DNA from: JBOFDK01 sp051650305
Lineage (GTDB): Bacteria; Bacillota; Clostridia; Lachnospirales; Cellulosilyticaceae
Length of the DNA stretch: 35,709 nucleotides
Reading direction: 5' to 3'
Assembly: GCA_051650305.1 (NCBI GenBank)
Contig: JBOFIT010000081.1
Span: forward strand, 1-35,709
Shown here: piece after piece, positions 1 through 8,071 of the stretch
Layout: each line of letters opens with the position of its first letter
Numbering within the stretch: the stretch's first letter is position 1
Position numbers and translations under genes: made by a program
Notes under the pieces: model-generated
Told to the model about the DNA's origin: nothing
Database searches by the model: none
What the model saw: the letters and a program-made list of their open reading frames with translations, nothing else

Positions 1-498
1 CAACTTAAATCTATGGAATCTAGTGCTTACTGGAAATACTTACAAGAGCAAGGTTCTATGATGTCTATCTCTATGCGTCCAGGTTCTCCTAACTACGGTG
101 AGCCATGGGAAATCTACCGTTCATTCTTCATCGATGGTGCTGCTGACTTAGGTTTCACAACACTTGCAGAGAAAAAAGCTGGTGTTAACAACGTTATCAT
201 TACTACTGAAGACGGTACAAAAGTAGACACAGGTGCTATCTTAGAAGAAATGCTTACTACAACAGATGATGCTCGTAAAGTTGAGCTTACAGAGTACTTC
301 GCTGCTCTTATCAATGACATGTCAGCATTCATGCCATTAGTAACAAAATACATTCCTCAAAAAATCTACAACCCATACTTAACAGGTTTCACTGAAGATC
401 AAAACGATCCTATCTGGTATGGTGGCGGTGCAACTAAAGTTGCTGCTCGTCTTATCCGTGAAGGTCAACTTCGTTACGAAATTCCTTCAGCAGAATAA
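1..498 (+). CDS. Family 5 ABC transporter solute-binding protein, 3' end only
   Basis: This is the C-terminal ~165 residues of an extracellular oligopeptide-type (SBP_bac_5) binding protein; the reading frame is open through the left window edge, so the first ATG at 13 is internal. It aligns without gaps to the C-terminus of the complete binding protein at 795-2645, with about 125 of 165 residues identical by my count, including the stretches MRPGSPNYGEPWEIYRSFF, LGFTTLAEKKAG and VTKYIPQK. The family captures peptides or sugars outside the membrane and hands them to a permease/ATPase complex, none of which is in the window. The codons are strongly biased (cgt, aac, ttc), like the downstream copy, which suggests high expression. 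A hairpin terminator follows. Confidence 0.9.
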   Translation, partial: QLKSMESSAYWKYLQEQGSMMSISMRPGSPNYGEPWEIYRSFFIDGAADLGFTTLAEKKAGVNNVIITTEDGTKVDTGAILEEMLTTTDDARKVELTEYFAALINDMSAFMPLVTKYIPQKIYNPYLTGFTEDQNDPIWYGGGATKVAARLIREGQLRYEIPSAE

Positions 499-550
499 TT
501 CATTTATTTAATTCCATAGCAAAAAAATTTCTTAGCAAAATATAAACTCC

Positions 551-584
551 AAAAAAAGAGACTAGCCCAGCTAGTCTCTTTTTA
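551..584 (+). terminator. Intrinsic terminator after the partial binding-protein gene
   Basis: GAGACTAGC at 558-566 pairs with GCTAGTCTC at 570-578 around a 3-nt loop and is followed by five T, with seven A on the 5' side. It ends the transcript of the first binding protein, so the second copy needs its own promoter. Confidence 0.88.
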
Positions 585-630
585 TGTTAATTATACACTT
601 CTTATGCTTTTTATCTCCTTATTTTTGTTT

Positions 631-697
631 TATTGTATATATTTTTATGTTTTTTATTGGTTATTCTATATATATTTGTATTTATTGTATATATTTT
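631..697 (+). repeat. 15-bp direct repeat in AT-rich promoter upstream DNA
   Basis: TATTGTATATATTTT occurs at 631-645 and again, identically, at 683-697, 52 bp apart, with a third partly similar AT-rich stretch between. The second copy abuts the -35 box of the binding-protein gene at 795. The repeat may act as an UP-element-like sequence or a regulator site; nothing else is visible between 585 and 699. Confidence 0.5.
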
Positions 698-698
698 A

Positions 699-727
699 TT
701 GACTTATGGAAACTCTTATTGTAATAT
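699..727 (+). promoter_or_regulatory. Probable promoter of the solute-binding protein gene
   Basis: TTGACT at 699-704 is followed after 17 bp by TAATAT at 722-727 (TATAAT at 725-730 is the 20-bp-spaced alternative). It lies 68 bp before the ATG, downstream of a terminator, in very AT-rich DNA. The GGGGG ribosome binding site at 783-787 serves the ATG at 795. Confidence 0.6.
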
Positions 728-794
728 AATTATACACAAAGTTAATATTTTTTACGTGTAATACAAACTATTTACTACACTAGGGGGACTTACT

Positions 795-2645
795 ATGAAA
801 CTCAAAAGATTAACCGCACTTCTTGTAGCTTCAACACTCGTAGCAACTGCACTTACTGCATGTGCTGGCGGTGGCTCAGCAAAAGTGAACAAAAATGATC
901 CTTACTACAAAAACGCTGAGGCAGGTATCTTCAGAATAGCTGGGGGCTATGAACCACCTGAAGTTGCTCATGCCAACGTATGGGTACCTGGTAGCGCTGG
1001 TACAATTCTCGGCAATACTGCTGATTTTATCCATGAAAAGCTTTTTGACTATATTCCTCTTCCTGAAAAGACTTATCTACCAGTACTTGGGGAATCTTTC
1101 ACAGAAGAAGGTAATGTCATCACGATGAAACTTCGTCAAGGCGTGACTTGGAATGACGGTACCCCTTTTACAAGCAAAGACGTCCTTGCTACCTTTAACC
1201 TAGGCTTTATCCATAACTGGGTTGTATGGGATCATCTTGAATCTATCGAAGCTCCTGATGACCACACCGTGGTAGTAACCTTAAAAGAACCAAATGCCAT
1301 CACAACTCAACTTGTAACAAACGTGGTAATCAACTCACCTTATCACCTTTATAAAGAGTGGGCTGACCAAGCAACAACCATCGTTGCAAACAGAAAGCCT
1401 GGCACAGATACAAAATATGACAAAGCCACTACTGATGCTTCTGTGGCACTTAGAGATTCACTACACAAATTCACACCTGAAGTTACAAGTGTTGTAGGTA
1501 CAGGTCCATTCAAGATCAAAAACCTTACAACTTCTGAAGGTGTCCTTGTAAAGAACGACAAGTACTGGAACACAGACCAAGTGAAGATGAACGAAGTCCG
1601 CATTATGCGTACCTCTAGCCTTGAAGCTCAAATGAACCTTATTATGTCTAAAGGCTATGACTGGGAAAACCTAGGCCTTTCTCCAGATGTACATGCTCAA
1701 GTTGTGAAAGACAACCCAGGTATGCGTGTGATGCTAGGTGCTGACCTTGGTCAACCATCACTCCAATTCAACCAACGTATCGCACCGATGGACAATAAAC
1801 TTGTACGTCAAGCGATCCATCACTTAATCGACCGTGAATCTCTTTTACTTATCGCTGAACCTGGCTCTGAAATGCCTGACTTAACATCATCTGGTATGAT
1901 TCCTGCCATGCGCGATGGTTTCTTATCAAAGAGCTTCCAAGATTCTCTCACAGTATACAACAACGATGATGCTAAAGCCGAAGCACTTCTTGTTGAAGCT
2001 GGCTGGTCTCGTAACGCTGAAGGTATCTGGGTAGATGAGACAGGCAAAGTCGTAGAACTTGAATTCACAACCACTAGCACATACCCTACTTACTTCTTAT
2101 GTGCAGACTCTATCGTTAACCAAATGAATGAGTTCGGTATCAAAACACAACTTAAAGCCATGGAATCTAGTGCTTACTTCAAACACTTACAAGACCAAGG
2201 CGCAATGATGAGCGTTTCTATGAGACCTGGTTCTCCTAACTACGGTGAGCCATGGGAAATCTACCGTTCATTCTTCTTAGATGGTGCTGCTGACTTAGGT
2301 TTCACAACACTTGCTGAGAAAAAAGCTGGTATCACTAATGTTACACTTGAACTTGATGGTGGCACAAAAGTTGACACAGCATCTATCCTTCACGAAATGC
2401 TTGTAACCAAAGACGACGCTCGTAAAGTAGAGCTTACAGAGTACTTTGCAAAACTTCTTAATGATCAATCATACTTCGTTCCATTAGTTACAAAGTACAT
2501 TCCTCAAAAAGTTTACAACCCATACTTAACTGGCTTCTCTGATGATATGGCAGATCCAATGTGGTATGGTGGTGGTGCAACACGTGTTGCTGCTCGTCTT
2601 ATCCGTGAAGGTAAACTTTACTACGATTTAACTCCATCTAAGTAA
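795..2645 (+). CDS. Family 5 ABC transporter solute-binding lipoprotein
   Basis: This 616-aa lipoprotein has a lysine-rich start, a hydrophobic stretch and a lipobox LTAC with the lipid-attached Cys at residue 23, followed by a Gly/Ser linker, so it is anchored outside the membrane. The body has the SBP_bac_5 architecture (LRQGVTWNDGTPFTSKDV near 115-135, a typical family signature), as in OppA/DppA proteins for peptides, nickel or oligosaccharides; the ligand cannot be read from sequence. It is slightly longer than the usual 520-600 aa. It has its own promoter and terminator and no permease genes follow, so it is probably an extra or alternative binding protein for a transporter encoded upstream of the window. 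The C-terminus is about three-quarters identical to the partial gene at 1-498, including a 48-bp identical DNA stretch (2229-2276 = 82-129). Confidence 0.92.
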   Translation: MKLKRLTALLVASTLVATALTACAGGGSAKVNKNDPYYKNAEAGIFRIAGGYEPPEVAHANVWVPGSAGTILGNTADFIHEKLFDYIPLPEKTYLPVLGESFTEEGNVITMKLRQGVTWNDGTPFTSKDVLATFNLGFIHNWVVWDHLESIEAPDDHTVVVTLKEPNAITTQLVTNVVINSPYHLYKEWADQATTIVANRKPGTDTKYDKATTDASVALRDSLHKFTPEVTSVVGTGPFKIKNLTTSEGVLVKNDKYWNTDQVKMNEVRIMRTSSLEAQMNLIMSKGYDWENLGLSPDVHAQVVKDNPGMRVMLGADLGQPSLQFNQRIAPMDNKLVRQAIHHLIDRESLLLIAEPGSEMPDLTSSGMIPAMRDGFLSKSFQDSLTVYNNDDAKAEALLVEAGWSRNAEGIWVDETGKVVELEFTTTSTYPTYFLCADSIVNQMNEFGIKTQLKAMESSAYFKHLQDQGAMMSVSMRPGSPNYGEPWEIYRSFFLDGAADLGFTTLAEKKAGITNVTLELDGGTKVDTASILHEMLVTKDDARKVELTEYFAKLLNDQSYFVPLVTKYIPQKVYNPYLTGFSDDMADPMWYGGGATRVAARLIREGKLYYDLTPSK

Positions 2646-2690
2646 TACATTTTCATTCATTTCAACTCCGTTCAAATAATTAGCCAAAAT

Positions 2691-2731
2691 AAAAAGACGA
2701 AGCGATCCTCGTATGATCACTTCGTCTTTTT
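2691..2731 (+). terminator. Bidirectional terminator between binding protein and clpB
   Basis: AAAAAGACGAAG (2691-2702) pairs with CTTCGTCTTTTT (2720-2731), extended inward past one mismatch by GATC/GATC. T runs exist on both strands and the clpB stop lies at 2733, so the element can end both converging transcripts. Confidence 0.88.
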
Positions 2732-2732
2732 G

Positions 2733-5336
2733 TTAGTGTTCAATTGTTATGATAAGTTCCTTACCATCATAGTCTACCACGAACGTAGAGAAAGGCTCTA
2801 CTTCATTAGCTATAAGCATGCGCCCGATAAGGGTTTCTACTTTGCGTTGAAGGAAACGCTTCAATGGTCTCGCACCAAATATAGGGTCAAAGCCTTGCTC
2901 TGCAATGTATACTTTCGCACTGTCAGTGAGTCGTACACTTAACTGCTTATCAACTAGGCGTTTATTTAAATCCTGTGCTAGTAAATCTACGATTTGTACA
3001 ATTTGAGCTTGATTAAGCGGTGTATAAATGACGATATCATCCAGACGGTTCAAGAACTCTGGTCTGAAATGAAGTTTAAGTCTATCATTCACGCCTTCTT
3101 CTACACCTTCTGTTAAGTTTCCTTCCTCATCTATGCCATCTAATATCAGGTCTGAACCAATATTGGATGTAAGAATAATAATCGTATTTTTAAAGTCTAC
3201 TGTACGCCCTTTAGAGTCTGTAATACGTCCATCATCTAAGACTTGTAACAACACATTAAACACATCTGGATGTGCTTTTTCTACTTCATCAAAGAGAATC
3301 ACCGCATAAGGTTTACGACGTACTGCTTCTGTAAGTTGCCCGCCTTCTTCGTATCCGATATAGCCTGGAGGTGCTCCGATAAGTCTTGCCACCGCATGCT
3401 TCTCCATATATTCACTCATATCGATACGAATTAAGCTATTCTCATCATCAAAGAGTGACTCAGCCAAAGACTTCGCAAGTTCTGTCTTACCAACCCCTGT
3501 AGGTCCTAAGAATAAAAACGAACCGATAGGACGACGTGGATCTTTAATCCCTGCTCTTGCACGAATGATGGCGTCACACACCTTTGATACCGCTTCTTCC
3601 TGACCAATCACACGCTTGTGGATGATCTCATCAAGGCGCAACAACTTATGTCTTTCACCTTCCATAAGCTTAGTGACAGGTATATGGGTCCATCTAGAGA
3701 TAATCTTTGCAATCTCTTCTTCATTCACTTTATCTCGAAGTAAGGAACCTTCCCCTAGGGCACGTGCTTTCTCTTCTGCTTCGTGAAGTTCTTTTTCTAG
3801 CGCTGGTATCTTGCCATAGCGACATTCCGCTACTTTATTAAGATCATACGCTCTTTCTGCTTGCTGCATTTCAGCAGTTACTTTCTCTATCTCTTCTTTT
3901 AGATTACGCACACTGGTAATCAGAGACTTTTCATGATCCCATTTAGCACGCATGGTATTGAACTTATCTTTAAGATCTGCCAACTGCTTTCTGGTTTCTT
4001 TGAGATTTTCTTTAGAGATAGCATCATCTTCTTTTTTTAGTGCTGTCTCTGCAATCTCTAATTGCATCACTTTACGTGCAATCTCATCTAATTCTGTCGG
4101 CATGGAATCAATCTCTGTACGAAGCATGGCACACGCTTCATCTACCAGGTCTATGGCTTTATCCGGTAAGAAACGGTCTGAGATATAACGATTAGAAAGA
4201 GTGGCTGCAGCAAGTAGTGCATTGTCTTGAATTTGTACCCCATGATAAATCTCGTAGCGTTCTTTTAAGCCACGCAAGATAGCAATCGTATCTTCTACAG
4301 TAGGTTCACTTACCATAACTGGTTGGAAACGTCTCTCAAGTGCTGCATCTTTTTCGATATATTGGCGATGTTCATTAAGGGTTGTGGCACCGATACAGTG
4401 TAGCTCACCTCTCGCAAGCATTGGTTTCAGAAGATTCCCTGCATCCATAGAGCCTTCTGTCTTACCTGCACCTACAATGTTATGAATCTCATCAATAAAG
4501 AGGATGATACGCCCTTCACTTTCCTTTACTTCTTCCAGCACAGCCTTTAAGCGCTCTTCAAACTCACCTCTAAATTTCGCACCTGCAATCAGTGCTCCCA
4601 TATCCAGTGAGAATATAGTCTTTTCTTTAAGATTCTCTGGCACATCCCCATTAAGGATACGCTGTGCAAGCCCTTCTGCAATAGCTGTCTTACCAACACC
4701 TGGCTCACCTATAAGCACTGGGTTATTCTTTGTCTTACGTGAAAGAATACGAATCACATTGCGAATCTCATTGTCACGCCCAATGACAGGGTCAAGCTTT
4801 CCTTCTCTTGCACGTGCTACTAAGTCATAGCCATACTTGGTTAGTACATCATAAGTGCCCTCTGGTGTATCACTGGTCACACGACTACTTCCTCTTACTT
4901 GCTTCACGATATCTGCAAAAGCTTTCTTCTGAATATCATAAGCACGTAGTATATTGCCTATCTCCCCGTTAGCTTCTTCGATAAGTGCAAGCATGATGTG
5001 CTCTACTGAGATATAGTCGTCTTTCATCTTATCTGCTATTTTTTCACTACGTACAAGCATACGGTCGGTATCGCTTGATATATAGATTTTATCCGCTTCA
5101 CGCCCTGGACCTGAAACTTTAGATTTTTTATCGATGCTTTGTAGTACGCTTCTTTTGACCGCTTCTACATCACGATTCATCTTTTTGAGGATGCTTGGTA
5201 TCATCCCATCTTCTTGATCTAATAGGGCATAGAAAATATGCTCCTGATCAACTTGCATATTTTGATGACTAATAGCTACACTTTGTGCATCACTCAAAGC
5301 TTCTAGGGATTTCTTGGTAAATTTTTGCATGTTCAT
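2733..5336 (-). CDS. clpB: ATP-dependent disaggregase ClpB (Hsp100)
   Basis: ClpB is a hexameric cytoplasmic AAA+ machine that works with DnaK to resolubilise aggregated proteins. At 867 aa it has the full family length: a double Clp N-domain (about 1-145), NBD1 with Walker A GEPGVGKT (210-217) and Walker B FIDEIH (280-285), a coiled-coil middle domain (about 400-525), and NBD2 with Walker A GPTGVGKT (611-618), Walker B LFDEVE (681-686) and pore loop GYIGYE (658-663). The NBD1 pore loop reads KFRG (254-257) where KYRG is usual, an aromatic swap. No IGL/IGF ClpP-docking tripeptide was found in NBD2, which separates it from ClpA/ClpC/ClpX. The start at 5336 has GGAGG 10 nt upstream. It follows the RHH-like gene by 20 bp and is probably cotranscribed with it. 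Confidence 0.97.
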   Translation of the reverse strand: MNMQKFTKKSLEALSDAQSVAISHQNMQVDQEHIFYALLDQEDGMIPSILKKMNRDVEAVKRSVLQSIDKKSKVSGPGREADKIYISSDTDRMLVRSEKIADKMKDDYISVEHIMLALIEEANGEIGNILRAYDIQKKAFADIVKQVRGSSRVTSDTPEGTYDVLTKYGYDLVARAREGKLDPVIGRDNEIRNVIRILSRKTKNNPVLIGEPGVGKTAIAEGLAQRILNGDVPENLKEKTIFSLDMGALIAGAKFRGEFEERLKAVLEEVKESEGRIILFIDEIHNIVGAGKTEGSMDAGNLLKPMLARGELHCIGATTLNEHRQYIEKDAALERRFQPVMVSEPTVEDTIAILRGLKERYEIYHGVQIQDNALLAAATLSNRYISDRFLPDKAIDLVDEACAMLRTEIDSMPTELDEIARKVMQLEIAETALKKEDDAISKENLKETRKQLADLKDKFNTMRAKWDHEKSLITSVRNLKEEIEKVTAEMQQAERAYDLNKVAECRYGKIPALEKELHEAEEKARALGEGSLLRDKVNEEEIAKIISRWTHIPVTKLMEGERHKLLRLDEIIHKRVIGQEEAVSKVCDAIIRARAGIKDPRRPIGSFLFLGPTGVGKTELAKSLAESLFDDENSLIRIDMSEYMEKHAVARLIGAPPGYIGYEEGGQLTEAVRRKPYAVILFDEVEKAHPDVFNVLLQVLDDGRITDSKGRTVDFKNTIIILTSNIGSDLILDGIDEEGNLTEGVEEGVNDRLKLHFRPEFLNRLDDIVIYTPLNQAQIVQIVDLLAQDLNKRLVDKQLSVRLTDSAKVYIAEQGFDPIFGARPLKRFLQRKVETLIGRMLIANEVEPFSTFVVDYDGKELIITIEH

Positions 5337-5356
5337 ATCTTTTACGCCTCCTTATG

Positions 5357-6001
5357 TTATAAAAGCATGGTTGCTTTTTGTATATATTGATAAAAATGAT
5401 TGTGTATATTTATTTTTCCCTGACCAGGCTCCGCCATGTATTCAAAGTAAATTTTCAGTCCTTGGTCTATGGCCTTAATGTAGCCAGCTAAACACCTTGC
5501 AATCTGCTCTTCATCCGCTGATGCCTCTACACATTGCAAGCTACGGCTCCATCTTCCACTTTGCTCACCTTGCCAGCCAGGTAAGTGGTTTTGCTTCTCG
5601 CACTGAGACCAAATCTCTAAGAAAGCATTGATACTGCCTTGTAAGACATCACTTTGACTTCTAGAGATAAGCTTTAATTCACCTACACATTCCCGCTGGT
5701 CACGGTTCAGACTTATAGCATAGCGAATGGTAGGATTGTATTTGTATCGTAGAACACTTTTAATACTTATCATACTATCTGCCGCTTGCTGTTGAATCTG
5801 GAAATGCTGGTAGCTCCCTAAGAGTTCCTCCACTGCATTAAATACATTTTTCATTTGCATCTCTGGTGTCATAACCATGAGTTTATGTGCTAATATCTGA
5901 TTGATCAGATTGGACCTACTTGTATTCATCTGGTAGGCCATCCGGTCTACCGCTTCTATGACATCATCCATTAGCACTAAGCTATAGACGCTTTTCTTCA
6001 T
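5357..6001 (-). CDS. Putative ribbon-helix-helix protein of unknown function, upstream of clpB
   Basis: This 214-aa protein is not one I recognise by name. The first ~45 residues look like a ribbon-helix-helix DNA-binding unit: a short strand (SVYSLVLMDD), a helix (VIEAVDRMAYQMN) and the typical second helix SRSNLINQIL. The rest is mostly helical, with a Trp/Cys/Gln-rich centre (IWSQCEKQN, GWQGEQSGRW) and no membrane segment. It lies 20 bp in front of clpB behind one good promoter, with GAGGAAG before the ATG. The context suggests a regulator or partner tied to the stress chaperone, possibly autoregulatory, but this is inference. The RHH call rests on pattern only and would need a profile search. 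Confidence 0.75.
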   Translation of the reverse strand: MKKSVYSLVLMDDVIEAVDRMAYQMNTSRSNLINQILAHKLMVMTPEMQMKNVFNAVEELLGSYQHFQIQQQAADSMISIKSVLRYKYNPTIRYAISLNRDQRECVGELKLISRSQSDVLQGSINAFLEIWSQCEKQNHLPGWQGEQSGRWSRSLQCVEASADEEQIARCLAGYIKAIDQGLKIYFEYMAEPGQGKINIHNHFYQYIQKATMLL

Positions 6002-6048
6002 CTCTTCACTTCCTCACTTTGTATCACTCTTATCGCTACCTTGAAATC

Positions 6049-6077
6049 ATCTTACACCTTTTTATATTTCTCGTCAA
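6049..6077 (-). promoter_or_regulatory. Promoter of the RHH gene-clpB unit
   Basis: On the minus strand TTGACG (6072-6077) and TAAGAT (6049-6054) are separated by 17 bp, about 50 bp before the start codon at 6001. No CIRCE element (TTAGCACTC-N9-GAGTGCTAA) or CtsR heptamer repeat is visible around it, so the usual Firmicute heat-shock operators appear to be absent here. Confidence 0.7.
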
Positions 6078-6136
6078 TATAATTATATAACTTTAATCAC
6101 AAATTATACATGGTAAAATACGGCATCTTTTTGTGC

Positions 6137-6185
6137 AAAAAAATAGACTTCATTTAACGGGGTATTGTTAAATGAAGTCTATTTT
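6137..6185 (-). terminator. Strong minus-strand terminator, 19-bp perfect stem
   Basis: Positions 6140-6158 pair perfectly with 6167-6185 around an 8-nt loop. On the minus strand the stem runs into seven T (6143-6137). It is about 240 bp beyond the stop codon of the ABC-F gene, far for that gene's terminator, and may end a separate short transcript. Confidence 0.85.
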
Positions 6186-6331
6186 GCATGCTTCTCATTA
6201 TAATATTTAAAATGATTCAATCCTGACTTATATTTTTTTCTCTATAAGTTTTTAATATTAAGTATCTCTCTATATTTGGAGAAGTCCCATGCTCATATGC
6301 GTATATTCACTAAATGTTTATCTCATATTCT
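6140..6331 (-). ncRNA. Candidate small RNA unit between abc-F and the RHH gene
   Basis: The 420 bp from 6002 to 6421 hold no gene of normal size. On the minus strand, TGTACA (6361-6366) and TATAAT (6338-6343) are spaced by 17 bp, and the 19-bp-stem terminator at 6140-6185 follows, which would give a transcript of about 190 nt. The longest ATG frame I find in it is only 8 codons. No known riboswitch or sRNA family is recognisable. The alternative is that this is the long 3' trailer of the ABC-F mRNA; a weak hairpin with a 28-nt loop (6381-6386 with 6415-6420) could end that mRNA first. Confidence 0.35.
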
Positions 6332-6421
6332 TACTTTATTATACGCGATTCGAGTGAATTTGTACACACTTTTTACTAAAAAAGTCTTATTTTTTTGATT
6401 TTTCTTCAAGTTTCGACTTTC

Positions 6422-8017
6422 TTAGCCTTTAATCCCTTTACCTTCAAGGTATTCATCATATGTGCCAAGTTTATCTACCATACCGTCTTCTTTGATTTCA
6501 ATGATACGGTTTGCAATGGTTTGGATGAACTGATGGTCATGTGATGCAAAGAGTACATTACCTTTGAATGACATAAGCCCGTTGTTTACCGCTGTAATAG
6601 ACTCAAGGTCAAGGTGGTTTGTAGGTTGATCAAGAAGAAGTACGTTTGAACCTGCAAGCATCATACGAGATAACATACATCTAACCTTTTCTCCCCCTGA
6701 AAGTACTTTTGCTGATTTAAGTGCATCTTCACCTGCAAAGAGCATACGACCAAGGAATCCACGAAGGTAGCTTTCTGATTTCTCATCTGAGTATTGACGT
6801 AACCAGTTGATAAGGTCTAAATCAGATCCTTCAAAGAACTCTGTATTATCTTTAGGGAAGTATGATGTTGATGTTGTAACACCCCATTTGATTTCTCCTG
6901 CATCTGGCTCCATTTCTCCAGCTAAAATCTTAAATAATGTTGAAATAGCTAATTCGTTTTCGCCTACAACAGCAATCTTCTCATCTTTTCCTACGCGGAA
7001 TGTGATGTTATCAAGAAGTTTTACACCATCTACTGTTTTAGAGATACCGTCTACAAAGAGGATTTCATTTCCTACTTCACGATCTTGATTGAATTGTACG
7101 AATGGGTAACGACGTGATGAAGCTGGCATTTCATCAAGTGAGATTTTATCCAGTAATTTACGACGTGATGTCGCTTGTTTTGACTTTGATTTGTTCGCAG
7201 AGAAACGTTGGATGAATGTTTGAAGTTCTTTGATTTTCTCTTCTGCTTTTTTGTTTTGTGCTTTCATTAAGCTTTGCATCATTTGGCTTGACTCGTACCA
7301 GAAGTCGTAGTTACCTACGTACATTCTAATCTTACCGAAGTCGATATCTACGATATGTGTACATACTGTATTTAAGAAATGTCTATCATGTGATACAACG
7401 ATAACTGTACCTGGGAAGTCAAGTAAGAAGTCTTCTAACCAGTTGATTGATTGGATATCTAAATGGTTAGTAGGCTCATCGAGAAGTAAGATATCTGGCT
7501 GACCAAAGAGTGCTTGCGCAAGAAGAACTTTAACTTTCTCTCCACCTTGAAGGTCTTTCATAAGTGAGTAATGTAAATCTGTGCCGATTCCTAGACCTTG
7601 AAGAAGTTGAGATGCTTCAGATTCTGCTTCCCATCCGTTCATCTCTGCGAATTCACCTTCTAATTCAGATGCTTTAACGCCATCTTCATCTGTGAAGTCT
7701 TCTTTAGCATAAAGTGCTTCTTTTTCTAACATAATTTGATAAAGGCGGGCATTACCTCTGATAACTGTTTGAAGAACTTCACACTCATCGTATTGGTAAT
7801 GATTCTGTTTAAGTACAGACATACGCATCTTAGATGGGATTGAGATTTCACCACTTGATGAATCGATCTCACCAGATAAGATTCTTAAGAATGTAGATTT
7901 TCCCGCACCATTGGCACCAATAAGACCGTAACAGTTCCCTGGTGTAAATTTTAAGTCTACATCTTTAAAAAGTTTGGTTCCTCCGTACTGGAGGCTGACA
8001 TTTGATACTGTAATCAT
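6422..8017 (-). CDS. ABC-F family ATPase (YkpA/YbiT-like), second ATP site degenerate
   Basis: ABC-F proteins are soluble twin-ATPase factors that bind the ribosomal E site and modulate translation; some give antibiotic resistance. This 531-aa protein has no membrane segment. NBD1 is canonical: Walker A GANGAGKST (34-42), signature LQGGE (156-160), Walker B/catalytic LLLDEPTNHLD, and switch VSHDRHF (208-214). The charged linker that reaches the ribosomal centre lies at about 245-300. NBD2 is odd: the Walker A position reads GENELAIST (352-360) with no P-loop lysine, and the catalytic Glu is replaced by Gln in LLLDQPTNHLD, while signature LSGGE (439-443) is kept. Length and order match the YbiT/YkpA branch. 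AAAGGATG lies before the ATG, and the gene seems monocistronic. Confidence 0.93.
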   Translation of the reverse strand: MITVSNVSLQYGGTKLFKDVDLKFTPGNCYGLIGANGAGKSTFLRILSGEIDSSSGEISIPSKMRMSVLKQNHYQYDECEVLQTVIRGNARLYQIMLEKEALYAKEDFTDEDGVKASELEGEFAEMNGWEAESEASQLLQGLGIGTDLHYSLMKDLQGGEKVKVLLAQALFGQPDILLLDEPTNHLDIQSINWLEDFLLDFPGTVIVVSHDRHFLNTVCTHIVDIDFGKIRMYVGNYDFWYESSQMMQSLMKAQNKKAEEKIKELQTFIQRFSANKSKSKQATSRRKLLDKISLDEMPASSRRYPFVQFNQDREVGNEILFVDGISKTVDGVKLLDNITFRVGKDEKIAVVGENELAISTLFKILAGEMEPDAGEIKWGVTTSTSYFPKDNTEFFEGSDLDLINWLRQYSDEKSESYLRGFLGRMLFAGEDALKSAKVLSGGEKVRCMLSRMMLAGSNVLLLDQPTNHLDLESITAVNNGLMSFKGNVLFASHDHQFIQTIANRIIEIKEDGMVDKLGTYDEYLEGKGIKG

Positions 8018-8071
8018 ATTTTTTAATCATCCTTTTATTTCAATGTATTAAGATTTTTTTCAACCCCTCCA

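Noticed and set aside
1..2700. Mobile-element origin of the duplicated binding-protein genes
   Set aside because: No terminal repeats, transposase or target-site duplication are visible; tandem duplication explains the pattern.
4504..4830. Open frame of 108 codons opposite clpB (and similar long frames opposite other genes)
   Set aside because: They lie in mirrored frames of conserved genes, have no ribosome binding sites and no recognisable protein features.
6002..6110. CIRCE or CtsR operator before clpB
   Set aside because: I looked for TTAGCACTC-N9-GAGTGCTAA and tandem GGTCAAA-type heptamers on both strands and found neither.
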